A DNA stretch of 64,000 nt from Acidovorax facilis (GTDB lineage Bacteria; Pseudomonadota; Gammaproteobacteria; Burkholderiales; Burkholderiaceae_C), in the NCBI RefSeq assembly GCF_023913775.1, contig NZ_JAMXAX010000003.1, positions 51,449-115,448 of the forward strand, given 5' to 3'. A program made the position numbers and the translations under genes. Of the stretch, positions 31,353 through 38,671 are shown piece after piece; within the stretch, counting starts at the first letter, position 1; every line of letters starts with the position of its first letter. The notes below the pieces were generated by a model. That model did no database searches. It was not told the origin of the DNA and was given only the letters and a program-made list of their open reading frames with translations.

Positions 31353-31388
31353 GCGTCCGGTGGAAGCCGGACGCACGGGTTGAAATGG
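31353..31388 (-). promoter_or_regulatory. Structured leader element before the primase gene
   Basis: On the minus strand, CATTTCAACCCGT is followed by GCGTCCGG-CTTCCA-CCGGACGC, an 8-bp perfect stem. It lies 78 bases before the primase ATG and is the clearest example of the motif-plus-hairpin element. Confidence 0.55.
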
Positions 31389-31443
31389 AGCCGCGTGTGG
31401 CTCGGGTGAATACCGCGGCCGACGAAGCCAGCCACGGCGGGCA

Positions 31444-33045
31444 TCACTCGATCAGGCTGACTTCGTGGCTACCGGCGTCGATGCCGATCTGCACGCGGAA
31501 GCTGAGGCCGCGCAACAGCGGATACCGCTCGGATCGTGCGTCGCTGATCAGCGAGCGCATGGCCTCCTCCGGGTCTGCCATGCGCAGGCGGCGGATGAGG
31601 TCTGCGAGCGCGCCGACATCGGCGTTCATGTCGGATTCGTGGAACCGATCATGGCCGTCGTAGTAGGACGCGTACTGGCGTACCGCGCGACCGCTGCGCT
31701 CCCCGGCGGGGATGTACAGCGTGCCGTCGTGGTAGAGGCCGTCCTCGGAGAACGTTGCCTCCACGTCGCCCATGCTTATGGTGACTTCCTCGCACAGAAC
31801 CACGTGTGCCGAGATCCAGCCACCATCGAGGTAGGAGCGCTGATGCTCATGGGTGACGCGGATCGACACGTCTTCCTTGTTCAGGTCGCGAACGTACCGA
31901 TGGACCCAATGGCCCGCATCGAGATCGTCCGAGGCCATGACGACATAGCCCTTGGCCAGGGCCAGCATCCACTTTGCGGCGTTTTGCCCATCCGGCCAGT
32001 CGAGCCTGACCAGTTGAAACCGTCCGCTCTCGATGTCCTGTCGGGGCAGGGCGTGCACCGGGTGCTCCAGGAAGTCCAGGTGCGGCGTCAGGGTCCGCTG
32101 CGGGTACCCCCTGATGCGCTCGCAGACCTGCCTCGGGATCAGCTCGATGTCGTTGAGCAAATCCAGATGCCGGTGGTGGCGCATCACGTTGAAGAAGTCC
32201 TCGATGAACTCTCCCGCGGCCATCCCCGCCCTGCGATCGAGCAGCGTGTCGCGCCAGTTCTGGCGGATTTGCTGCCGGATTCTCGTTTCCTGCACGTCGG
32301 CGTCGATCAGGGTGTCCCGGTCGGGCAGGCGTGCAAAAAAGACCTTCGAATCGAGATGAACGACGTTCGGCGTCTCGGTGATCGACAGGTAGTTCGGCAG
32401 GAACATCACGCGAAAGCCCTGCAGATACACATCGACGGACAGCGAGTGCTGCCCGCTGTGCGTCCCCACGAGGTGGATCGAGCCGATCGGTGTCTCGACG
32501 CTGCTCAAGCGATAGGGAGCGCGGGGCCGGTCGATGCTCCGGCCGTTGAATTCCACCTGCACGGGGAACCCCATGCACAGGGTAGCCAGCCGCGAATCGA
32601 GATCGGGTAGTTCTACGCCATCGAGTTCGATGAGGGTTCCCATCTCCGGTCCGTAACCGGTTTCCTCCACCGGGATTTCGGACCGCGCCAGGGCCGCCGC
32701 CGTGTCGAAGGCGATCTGCCTGCCCCGCGAGATGACGGTGCAGCGGGTCGCGGCATAGAGGCAGCGGGAGAAGCCGGCGCCGAAAGGATGCTCCTCGGCG
32801 CGCAGCGCTTCGCCCCAACCGGACTCGTTGAAGGCCAGCAGCTTGCCGAAGTCGTCGATGCCGTGCCCGTTGTCGCGCACACGCAGGGTGCGGGAGACGG
32901 GATCGTGGCTGACTTCGATCAAGGTCGCGCCGGCGCGGCGTGCGTTCTGCAGCAGTTCCGTGACCAGCGTGAACCGGTCGCTGAAGGCGAAGCGCTGGTT
33001 GCGCAACGTACCTTCTTCATTGATGCGGACTTGGACGGTGTCCAT
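31444..33045 (-). CDS. GHKL (Hsp90/MutL-type) ATPase-domain protein
   Basis: The 533-residue protein has an N-terminal GHKL ATP-binding fold. The N box is TELLQNARRAGA with Glu30 and Asn34. The G1 box is RDNGHGIDD (57 to 65) and the G2 box is HPFGAGFSRCLYA (86 to 98). The remaining 400 residues are not recognised, except that they are soluble and rich in charged residues. Stand-alone GHKL proteins occur on conjugative islands without known function; defence or chaperone roles are possible but unproven. The ATG at 33045 has AGGAG 7 bases upstream. Confidence 0.82.
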   Translation of the reverse strand: MDTVQVRINEEGTLRNQRFAFSDRFTLVTELLQNARRAGATLIEVSHDPVSRTLRVRDNGHGIDDFGKLLAFNESGWGEALRAEEHPFGAGFSRCLYAATRCTVISRGRQIAFDTAAALARSEIPVEETGYGPEMGTLIELDGVELPDLDSRLATLCMGFPVQVEFNGRSIDRPRAPYRLSSVETPIGSIHLVGTHSGQHSLSVDVYLQGFRVMFLPNYLSITETPNVVHLDSKVFFARLPDRDTLIDADVQETRIRQQIRQNWRDTLLDRRAGMAAGEFIEDFFNVMRHHRHLDLLNDIELIPRQVCERIRGYPQRTLTPHLDFLEHPVHALPRQDIESGRFQLVRLDWPDGQNAAKWMLALAKGYVVMASDDLDAGHWVHRYVRDLNKEDVSIRVTHEHQRSYLDGGWISAHVVLCEEVTISMGDVEATFSEDGLYHDGTLYIPAGERSGRAVRQYASYYDGHDRFHESDMNADVGALADLIRRLRMADPEEAMRSLISDARSERYPLLRGLSFRVQIGIDAGSHEVSLIE

Positions 33046-33117
33046 GACATGCTCCTGTGAAGTGCATGCGGGCCCGCACCCATCGAGGGAGGGCCCACGA
33101 TGGGGAACGAAGAAGCG

Positions 33118-33441
33118 TCAGTGCCGGGTCTGCACTGGCGCGGTGTAGAGCTGGCCCGCCACCAGGGCCTCGACGACGCTGTGTGTCGCGAAGTCATGAG
33201 GGGGCAGGTGCTGCGTGTCGATGACGGCGCCGGTGCTGTCCAGGCGCTCGACCTCGATGATCATGGGGTGCCAGCGCACCCGGTAGGTCAGCTTGTCGGC
33301 GCCGGAGATCACGAAGACGCGACCGGCCTGGCCGGTGAGCACTTCGCTTTCCTTGATGAGGAACTCGATCTCCGCAAGCCCGCGCACGCGCATCAGATGC
33401 GCGGCCCGGGGTTCCGGCCGCTTCTGTGAGTCCATGTACAT
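33118..33441 (-). CDS. Hypothetical island protein
   Basis: This 107-residue soluble protein begins MYMDSQKRPEPRAAHLMRVR. No family was recognised. It reads as alternating strands (EIEFLIKESEVLTGQAGRVF, KLTYRVRWHPMIIEVERL), suggesting a small beta-rich domain. GGAGG lies 6 bases before the ATG at 33441, a strong ribosome site. It is in line with the neighbouring island genes, 9 bases after the upstream stop, so probably in the same transcript. Confidence 0.6.
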   Translation of the reverse strand: MYMDSQKRPEPRAAHLMRVRGLAEIEFLIKESEVLTGQAGRVFVISGADKLTYRVRWHPMIIEVERLDSTGAVIDTQHLPPHDFATHSVVEALVAGQLYTAPVQTRH

Positions 33442-33450
33442 GAGAGCCTC

Positions 33451-33693
33451 CTATAGGCGGGATGTCGGGCAGTCACGGGCGATCACGGCTTGCACCAAAA
33501 GGTCGTGGGTTGCCGCCGCCGCTGTGTCTGCGCGTTTCGGAGTCGTGGCCGGCGCACATGAAGCCTCTTGTTCGAGGCGCCTCGCGCGCATGAACTCTTC
33601 GTGCCGCACGGCATCGTCGTAGTCCATCCGGCCGACGATCCCGTAGGCGGCCAGGACCGCCAGCAGGATCAGGATGTCTTTGAGCGTCGCCAT
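33451..33693 (-). CDS. Small single-helix membrane protein
   Basis: The 80-residue protein starts MATLKDILILLAVLAAYGIV, a single N-terminal membrane helix, followed by an acidic and then basic tail (RMDYDDAVRHEEFMRARRLE). AAGGAG lies 6 bases before the ATG at 33693. The frame from 33849 reads through the structured leader and is rejected. No family is recognised. A role in membrane association of element functions is only a guess. Confidence 0.55.
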   Translation of the reverse strand: MATLKDILILLAVLAAYGIVGRMDYDDAVRHEEFMRARRLEQEASCAPATTPKRADTAAAATHDLLVQAVIARDCPTSRL

Positions 33694-33717
33694 GACGTCT
33701 CCTTGGAAACGGAAGAG

Positions 33718-33746
33718 GGAGCGCGGGCGCTCCCCGGTGAATGGGG
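33718..33746 (-). promoter_or_regulatory. Structured leader element before the small membrane protein
   Basis: On the minus strand, CATTCACCGG is followed by GGAGCGC-CC-GCGCTCC, a 7-bp perfect stem, 24 bases before the ATG. The pattern matches the other island leaders although the motif is the least conserved copy. Confidence 0.45.
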
Positions 33747-33761
33747 GCATGGATCGGCGAT

Positions 33762-34322
33762 TCATGCGAACAGGTCGCCCAGCACGTTCTGGCGCCTGAG
33801 CTGCTCGTTGATCCATTGCGGGTTCTTGCTCAGGCGATCCGCCGCCCATTGCGGGTTGTGCGAGATCGCCTCGCGAACCCAGGCGGGATAGCGGTCGAGT
33901 GTTTCGCGCAGCCAGCGCCGGACGTAGCCCTGCAACAGGTCACGGACGTCGTTCACGTCCAGGCGGCCAAAGTAGGGGTAGTTCGACATCGGGCTGCAGC
34001 CCGCGACCTGCAGGCAGCTGGCGAAGGAGAAGGGCTGTCCGTCCTTGTCCGGATCCGTGAAGACCCACCGCAGGGTGTCGAACTTCTCCTCGAGCGGCGT
34101 GCTGGGGTCGGCCAGGGCGGCGAGGTCGTCCAGCAGCAGGCAGTGCAGCCGGACTACATCCTCTTCGGTCCATTCGATGGGCGGCGCTTCGTCGCTTTCG
34201 TCGAGTTGGTGCTGAACCGATTGCGGGTCGGGGGCGGTATCCGCGATACGGGGAAACCGCTGCGGAGGAAATCCCATGTGGCACGCACGGAAAGAAACGG
34301 GCTGAAGGTTGGAGTCAGGCAT
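33762..34322 (-). CDS. Hypothetical island protein
   Basis: This 186-residue acidic soluble protein starts MPDSNLQPVSFRACHMGFPP. The middle part reads EWTEEDVVRLHCLLLDDLAA. The C-terminal part has repeated W-helix units (YPAWVREAISHNPQWAADRL, SKNPQWINEQL) of the HNPQW type, which look like a degenerate short repeat. No family is recognised. GGAGG lies 5 bases before the ATG at 34322, and a strong leader hairpin lies upstream. Confidence 0.6.
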   Translation of the reverse strand: MPDSNLQPVSFRACHMGFPPQRFPRIADTAPDPQSVQHQLDESDEAPPIEWTEEDVVRLHCLLLDDLAALADPSTPLEEKFDTLRWVFTDPDKDGQPFSFASCLQVAGCSPMSNYPYFGRLDVNDVRDLLQGYVRRWLRETLDRYPAWVREAISHNPQWAADRLSKNPQWINEQLRRQNVLGDLFA

Positions 34323-34362
34323 CGTGGCCTCCGGAAGGAAACGCGGGGCACGACGCGTCCGA

Positions 34363-34391
34363 GCGGGGCGTGTGCCCCGCAGGGTGGAAAT
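34363..34391 (-). promoter_or_regulatory. Structured leader element before the gene at 34322
   Basis: On the minus strand, ATTTCCACCCT is followed by GCGGGGC-ACAC-GCCCCGC, a perfect 7-bp stem, then 40 bases to the ATG. It is one of the best copies of the recurring element. Confidence 0.55.
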
Positions 34392-34796
34392 GGGCCGACG
34401 CGTGTGGGCGTTGGCTGGTGGTGACGAGACTGGCTTGGGGCGGACGATCCGCCGGACGGTATGCCAGCTACCGCTGGGAAAAATGCTTTCGGCACGGGAG
34501 CGGCAGGCTCCCGCCTCGAAAGCAGGGTCCAAAGCGGAGCTCAGCCACCACGCGGAGAAGGGTGGCACGTGGAATCGCGGACGCGATTCGCTCGGAACGC
34601 GGGGCTTGCCGAAGAGGTGCGCAGGGCCAGCTACTGCATGCGGTAACGATAGTGACCGGCGCCAGGGCGGTCAATCCCACCTGATGCGAAGTCCACCTCG
34701 TGATGGCAAATTGGGGCGGTTTGGGCGGGATATTCGGATGGAGTTCAGGTTGCCGTGCGAGGAACATCGGCCTCGTTTCGATAGTGGAGAGCTCCG
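34392..34796. other. Divergent intergenic region
   Basis: This gap of about 400 bases separates the minus-strand island operon from the plus-strand DUF1845-like gene. I see no coding pattern. It must hold divergent promoters. GGAG stands 9 bases before the next gene at 34797. No clear operator was recognised. Confidence 0.5.
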
Positions 34797-35606
34797 ATGG
34801 CGGCAAGCAAATCCGATATGCAGATCGTCAAGATCGACGAGGGCGCGGTCAACGCGCGCATCCTGGCGCGCGAGTCCAAGGCGGACTTCCGGCGAGTCGA
34901 GGCAGCCAGCATCAAGGTGCTGGCCCGTTTCACGAGCGCCGAGGGCAAGCGCCTGTTCGTGCGCTTCTTCAGCACCCTGCAGCTCAACGCACACTTCATT
35001 TCCGTGATCGCCCGTACGCGATTGGAGTCGGCCGACGTGGCGAAGGTGGAGGAGGCCATCAAGTCCAGGATCGACGGTGTCGCCACGAATCTCAATCAGG
35101 CCATCGACGGCGCGGAGGCCTTGTTCAAGGCGAACGGCATCACCAGCGCCGCCACCTACGACACCAGGCCGCTGGAGATCGAGGTGGGGGTCATTTCGTC
35201 GACCGGCAGGCGATATCTCGAACTGATCGCCAAGCTCGACCAGTTGATGCCGCTCTTGCAGACCTTGGAAATCCACGAGGTCATCAACACCCAGCTCTTG
35301 GACCAGCAGCGGGCATCCTTGAAGCGCCAGGTTCGGGATGTCGCCAACTCGGCACGTAGCCTGGCGTCGGGTCTGCGGCGCCGGATGAATGCCTTGGCTG
35401 CGGCAGCAGGTTCTGCCGCGAGGGGCCAAGAGGCCGGTGGTGATGTCCGCGAGGCATCCGAGGAGCCTCACAACAATGGCTTGGTCGAGGAATCGCTCGA
35501 AGGCGCAGAGGCTGTTGCCAGCATCGAGGCGGAGCACCTTGGTGAGGGGGCTCGCTACGAATCCCCTGTTGATGAGCCGGCACCAAAGGCCGGAGATCCA
35601 GCCTGA
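34797..35606 (+). CDS. DUF1845/PFL_4669-type integrating-conjugative-element protein
   Basis: The 269-residue protein begins MAASKSDMQIVKIDEGAVNA. The core RLFVRFFSTLQLNAHFISVI and ARTRLESADVAKVEEAI, then QLDQLMPLLQTLEIHEVINT, resembles DUF1845 (AcaB-like) proteins of conjugative elements (PFL_4669 type). AcaB is an activator in IncC/SXT relatives, so a regulatory role is possible. The C-terminal 70 residues are low-complexity, acidic and Ala/Glu-rich. GGAG precedes the ATG by 9 bases. It is transcribed opposite to the maintenance genes on its left. Confidence 0.65.
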   Translation: MAASKSDMQIVKIDEGAVNARILARESKADFRRVEAASIKVLARFTSAEGKRLFVRFFSTLQLNAHFISVIARTRLESADVAKVEEAIKSRIDGVATNLNQAIDGAEALFKANGITSAATYDTRPLEIEVGVISSTGRRYLELIAKLDQLMPLLQTLEIHEVINTQLLDQQRASLKRQVRDVANSARSLASGLRRRMNALAAAAGSAARGQEAGGDVREASEEPHNNGLVEESLEGAEAVASIEAEHLGEGARYESPVDEPAPKAGDPA

Positions 35607-36042
35607 TGGATCGCCAGGACCAGCTCAGGCGATCGCCTTTACGGCCACTTGCGGGTGGAGTCTTGCTGCGTTGGATTGGAGTGCCTTGATCGTCGTTCAG
35701 AACGTGCGATACCGTATCGCCCACGTCAAGCCGTGAAACAGCAGTGCTACAGCAGATGCTGTTCGGCTCGATGAACCTGGCGCCCATGGAGCGCTGGGCG
35801 TTGCGGACGTGACCCGCCTTTCTTGCTGCAGGCAAGCCGCGGTCGCTGCGGTTGATTGCCCGATATTCCGTTCGTCAAGAAGGACCGTCTGGTCCGCCGA
35901 GAACCCGTCTCTTCGTATGTGCCGTCGCCTGGGAAGCCGATGGCAAGCCTTGCGTGTGCGCTTCCCTAGCGATCGTTCGACACTGACCTAGCACGATCGT
36001 GACGAGGGGGTCATGAACTTCGGCCTGTATGAGGAACCGAAC
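35607..36042. other. Non-coding stretch between the DUF1845-like gene and alpA
   Basis: About 430 bases have no convincing open frame on either strand; short open readings lack start signals and family patterns. It may contain the alpA promoter. Nothing repeated or structured was recognised beyond a small GATCC/GGATC hairpin at the preceding stop codon. Confidence 0.5.
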
Positions 36043-36309
36043 ATGCCCACCGCAACCACCATCCTTCAACTCGTCTCGCCCTCGCGTGCGGCGAGCGCAC
36101 CTCCGCCAACCTTGCCCGAGACGGGATTCGTGCGCGAAGCCCGATTGCTCGTCTTCCTGCCATTTTCCCACTCGACACTGTGGCGCCGTGTCGCCGCGGG
36201 AACGTTCCCCGCGCCCATCAAGCTGTCCGAGCGTGTCACCGCTTGGCGGGCGGAAGACGTTCGTGCCTGGATCAAGGCTCAGGGAGAAGGCGGCGCAGCC
36301 TCCGGGTGA
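36043..36309 (+). CDS. AlpA-family DNA-binding regulator
   Basis: The 88-residue protein contains FVREARLLVFLPFSHSTLWR, RVAAGTFPAPIKLSERVTAW and RAEDVRAWIKAQG. This is the MerR-like winged helix of the AlpA/excisionase group (F-P-x-P-x-K-L-x-x-R-x-x-x-W). AlpA proteins act as excisionase or activator of integrase genes on islands. I chose the ATG at 36043 because GAGG lies 8 bases before it; 36013 is an alternative with a site that is too close. It is the only clear excision-type gene in the island. Confidence 0.85.
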   Translation: MPTATTILQLVSPSRAASAPPPTLPETGFVREARLLVFLPFSHSTLWRRVAAGTFPAPIKLSERVTAWRAEDVRAWIKAQGEGGAASG

Positions 36310-36397
36310 GCCGTCGTCGAGGCGCCCGGCCCCCGCTTTTCGACAGGGGGTTCCCCTGGAAGGGGCGGTCGGAAAACCGGGGTCGGGCCTCTCGTCG

Positions 36398-36805
36398 TTA
36401 TGATGAACTGCGCGGAGCGGTTACCGACTGCTGCGCTCTCACGTCGAGGTGGCGATTCCACGCGCGGTAAGTCACCCAGGCTGCGACGAGCCCCACCGTC
36501 CCCGACACGATCTGATCCCAGTCCGGTGTGTAAACCGGGCGATCGAGTTGGTCTTCCCAGAACTCGTATCCGAAGTGCCACGTGGCGGTGAGCGCCATGC
36601 CTATCCAGAAGGTCAGGCGCATGCCACCCATGCTGTAGAACAGGAAGGGAAGGAACAGCCCCAGCAGGAAATGCGCGACAAAATAGTGGCGCGTGAAGTA
36701 GAGGCCAACCGTGGCTTGAAGCGCCACCGCGAGAGTGCAGCCTGCGGCGAAGAACAGCCTTGCAAAACGTGAAGTTGTCCGCTCGCGTGGAGTGAGCTTA
36801 CTCAT
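36398..36805 (-). CDS. Small polytopic membrane protein
   Basis: The 135-residue protein has four hydrophobic segments: LFFAAGCTLAVALQATVGLY, VAHFLLGLFLPFLFYSMGGM, LTFWIGMALTATWHFGYEFW and IVSGTVGLVAAWVTYRAW. Polar residues in the third helix (HFGYEFWED) are unusual and may be functional. The family was not identified; it is VanZ-like in size and layout only. The start at 36805 (MSKLTPRERT) has AGGA 6 bases upstream. It lies downstream of the Fic gene in the same direction. Confidence 0.6.
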   Translation of the reverse strand: MSKLTPRERTTSRFARLFFAAGCTLAVALQATVGLYFTRHYFVAHFLLGLFLPFLFYSMGGMRLTFWIGMALTATWHFGYEFWEDQLDRPVYTPDWDQIVSGTVGLVAAWVTYRAWNRHLDVRAQQSVTAPRSSS

Positions 36806-36883
36806 GATTGATCCTGCTGCAGGTGTGGTCATTGGGTTGGTCCGGTCTGCAAGATTGGTAGGCCTGGGAGAGGTCAATACCTG

Positions 36884-38452
36884 TCAGCGCGGCCGGGGCA
36901 GGGGACTCCGTTCCTGCTCACGGGTCAATTGCGCGATAAAGCGAGCGAACGGTTCGATCTCGCCGTAGGAACTGGCCCGCTCCAAGGCATCCATGTAGGC
37001 CTGCCGCTGCTGTACCGGAATGACGGTCCAGACGTAGCCGCCGGTGACGAGCATCGCATTCATCAGAAAACGGGCCAGCCGGCCGTTGCCATCCATGTAG
37101 GGATGGATGAAGACAAACAGGAAATGGCCCAGGATGGACCGCGCGGCGGGGTGGGGCTCGCTTTCGATGAGCTCGAACAGTGCGGGCATGCACTCGCGCA
37201 CGGCTTCCTTTGCCAGGGGCACGTGCAGCGCACCGCGGATGAACACCTGGCTGTTGCGCCATCCCGCCAGGTCCGAAGGCTTGAGCAGGCCGGCTTGCAC
37301 ACTAGGGCTGAAGAGCGCCAGATACCAGGCACTCACTGCCTCTCGCAAGGGTTGTGGCCCCATCTGTTGCGCCTGCCGCTGCAGTGTGCCGGCGATGAAG
37401 TCTTTGACGAGCTTGAAGGCCTCGAAATAACCCTTGGCGGCCATGGCGTCGCGTTGCTGGCGGTCAGCGCCTTCCGGATCCCAGGCGCCGTTGCGCACTT
37501 TCTCGATCAGGTCCGCCGTGACGTGGTAACCCTCAATGGACAGCGAGTGGTAGGCATCCGCCACGTAGCGCTCCTCAATGTCCCTGAGGATCTGCGCCTG
37601 TTCCGTGGACCGGGGGGGGCGGGGTGCCGGGAAGGCGGCAATGACCGGGTCGCGCATGGCCGCCCAGTTGAGGCGCAGGCGTTGGACGTGGGGCGACACG
37701 GGGCGGCCACCGGGTAGTGGTGCCGGTGGCACATCGAACGGCGAAACCTCCTGGATGGTGTAGCCGGCGCCACGCATGGTCTGGGTGATGCCGTTTGCGA
37801 AATCCGCCCGGTCTACCGCCCGGAACGCGCCTGCGAGCCGTCCTGCGATGACGGAATGGGAGCCGTCCAGCAGCCTCTGCAGCAGCGGTACGGTGTCGTC
37901 GATCATTCCCAGGGCCACGCGCGCCGCCAGAGGTTGCTGAACGAAGAAAGTTGCTGACACGGCCACGAGCGCATCCGTCAGGTTCACGAGGCGGATGCTT
38001 TGGTTTTCTGCATGCGGCTCGGCCGGCAGGAGAGCGGGCGCGCGGTAGATGAACAAGGAACAGCCGTGGGGCAACGGTACCAACTGGTTGTTCCCGGCGG
38101 TGGACCAGACTTGCAGTTGCCGGGGCAAGGTGCGCTCGCCGGAGCGTAGCAGCAGGGATTGATCGGGGCTCAGGTGCCAACTCGCGCCGAATCGATCCTC
38201 GCAGTAGCCGGCGACGAAGTCGCGCATGCCGGCGAACCATGAGGCCGTGCTGCCTTCGTGGCCGCCGGAGGACACCTCCGGCCGGGCCGGCAGATACCAG
38301 CCCTTGATGACCTCCTGAAGGTATCCAGCTTTGCTCAGGCGCTCGCGGTGCGTCCGGGACAGGGCTGTGCTGCGGATGACGCGCAGGCCTTTGTCTTGGA
38401 GCGCCTTGAGTTGCTCCAGGGATGCGGCGAGTTTCTCGTTGGGTGTGGCCAT
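36884..38452 (-). CDS. Fic-domain protein with N-terminal AbiEi-like winged-helix region
   Basis: This is a 522-residue Fic (AMP-transferase-type) protein. The active site HPYMDGNGRLARF (about 453 to 465) has the catalytic His and the Gly-Asn-Gly-Arg loop. An inhibitory-helix motif, SLSIEG (about residue 300), matches the S/T-x-x-x-E-G/N rule of self-inhibited class II Fic enzymes. The N-terminal 100 residues (GLRVIRSTALSRTHRERLSK, YLQEVIKGWYLPARPE) resemble the winged-helix of AbiEi-type antitoxins and transcriptional regulators. That suggests DNA binding and autoregulation at three 24-bp-spaced repeats just upstream. The start is taken as ATG 38452; there is no ribosome site, so GTG at 38467 is possible. 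Confidence 0.85.
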   Translation of the reverse strand: MATPNEKLAASLEQLKALQDKGLRVIRSTALSRTHRERLSKAGYLQEVIKGWYLPARPEVSSGGHEGSTASWFAGMRDFVAGYCEDRFGASWHLSPDQSLLLRSGERTLPRQLQVWSTAGNNQLVPLPHGCSLFIYRAPALLPAEPHAENQSIRLVNLTDALVAVSATFFVQQPLAARVALGMIDDTVPLLQRLLDGSHSVIAGRLAGAFRAVDRADFANGITQTMRGAGYTIQEVSPFDVPPAPLPGGRPVSPHVQRLRLNWAAMRDPVIAAFPAPRPPRSTEQAQILRDIEERYVADAYHSLSIEGYHVTADLIEKVRNGAWDPEGADRQQRDAMAAKGYFEAFKLVKDFIAGTLQRQAQQMGPQPLREAVSAWYLALFSPSVQAGLLKPSDLAGWRNSQVFIRGALHVPLAKEAVRECMPALFELIESEPHPAARSILGHFLFVFIHPYMDGNGRLARFLMNAMLVTGGYVWTVIPVQQRQAYMDALERASSYGEIEPFARFIAQLTREQERSPLPRPR

Positions 38453-38463
38453 GTCTGATGGTG

Positions 38464-38525
38464 ACACTAGTATTGCGCGCTATGGTTACACTACTATTGC
38501 GATGCGTCAACAGACTACTATTGTG
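38464..38525 (-). repeat. Three direct repeats at 24-bp spacing before the fic gene
   Basis: ACACTAGTATTGCG (38464), ACACTACTATTGCG (38488) and AGACTACTATTGTG (38512) begin exactly 24 bp apart. They cover the expected promoter of the Fic gene in an AT-rich patch. The first copy is 12 bases from the start codon. Binding by the Fic protein's N-terminal domain is inferred. Confidence 0.6.
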
Positions 38526-38633
38526 CTTCGCGATTTCACTAATTTTATGTTGCGAACGGCCTGCGATGGGTGAACTTCGAAGTAGCTCTCCGCGGCAACG
38601 CTGCTCGGCAGGGGAACGACTCTTTCTCGGGGC

Positions 38634-38667
38634 GAAAAAAAATCCCCCAGCCTTGCGACTGGGGGAG
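38634..38667 (-). terminator. Rho-independent terminator of the methylase-helicase gene
   Basis: On the minus strand, GACTCCCCCAG, a TCGCAAGG loop and CTGGGGG are followed by eight T. It stands 5 bases past the stop codon at 38672. The stem of 7 GC-rich pairs and the T run make this the clearest terminator in the window. Confidence 0.85.
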
Positions 38668-38671
38668 TCCA

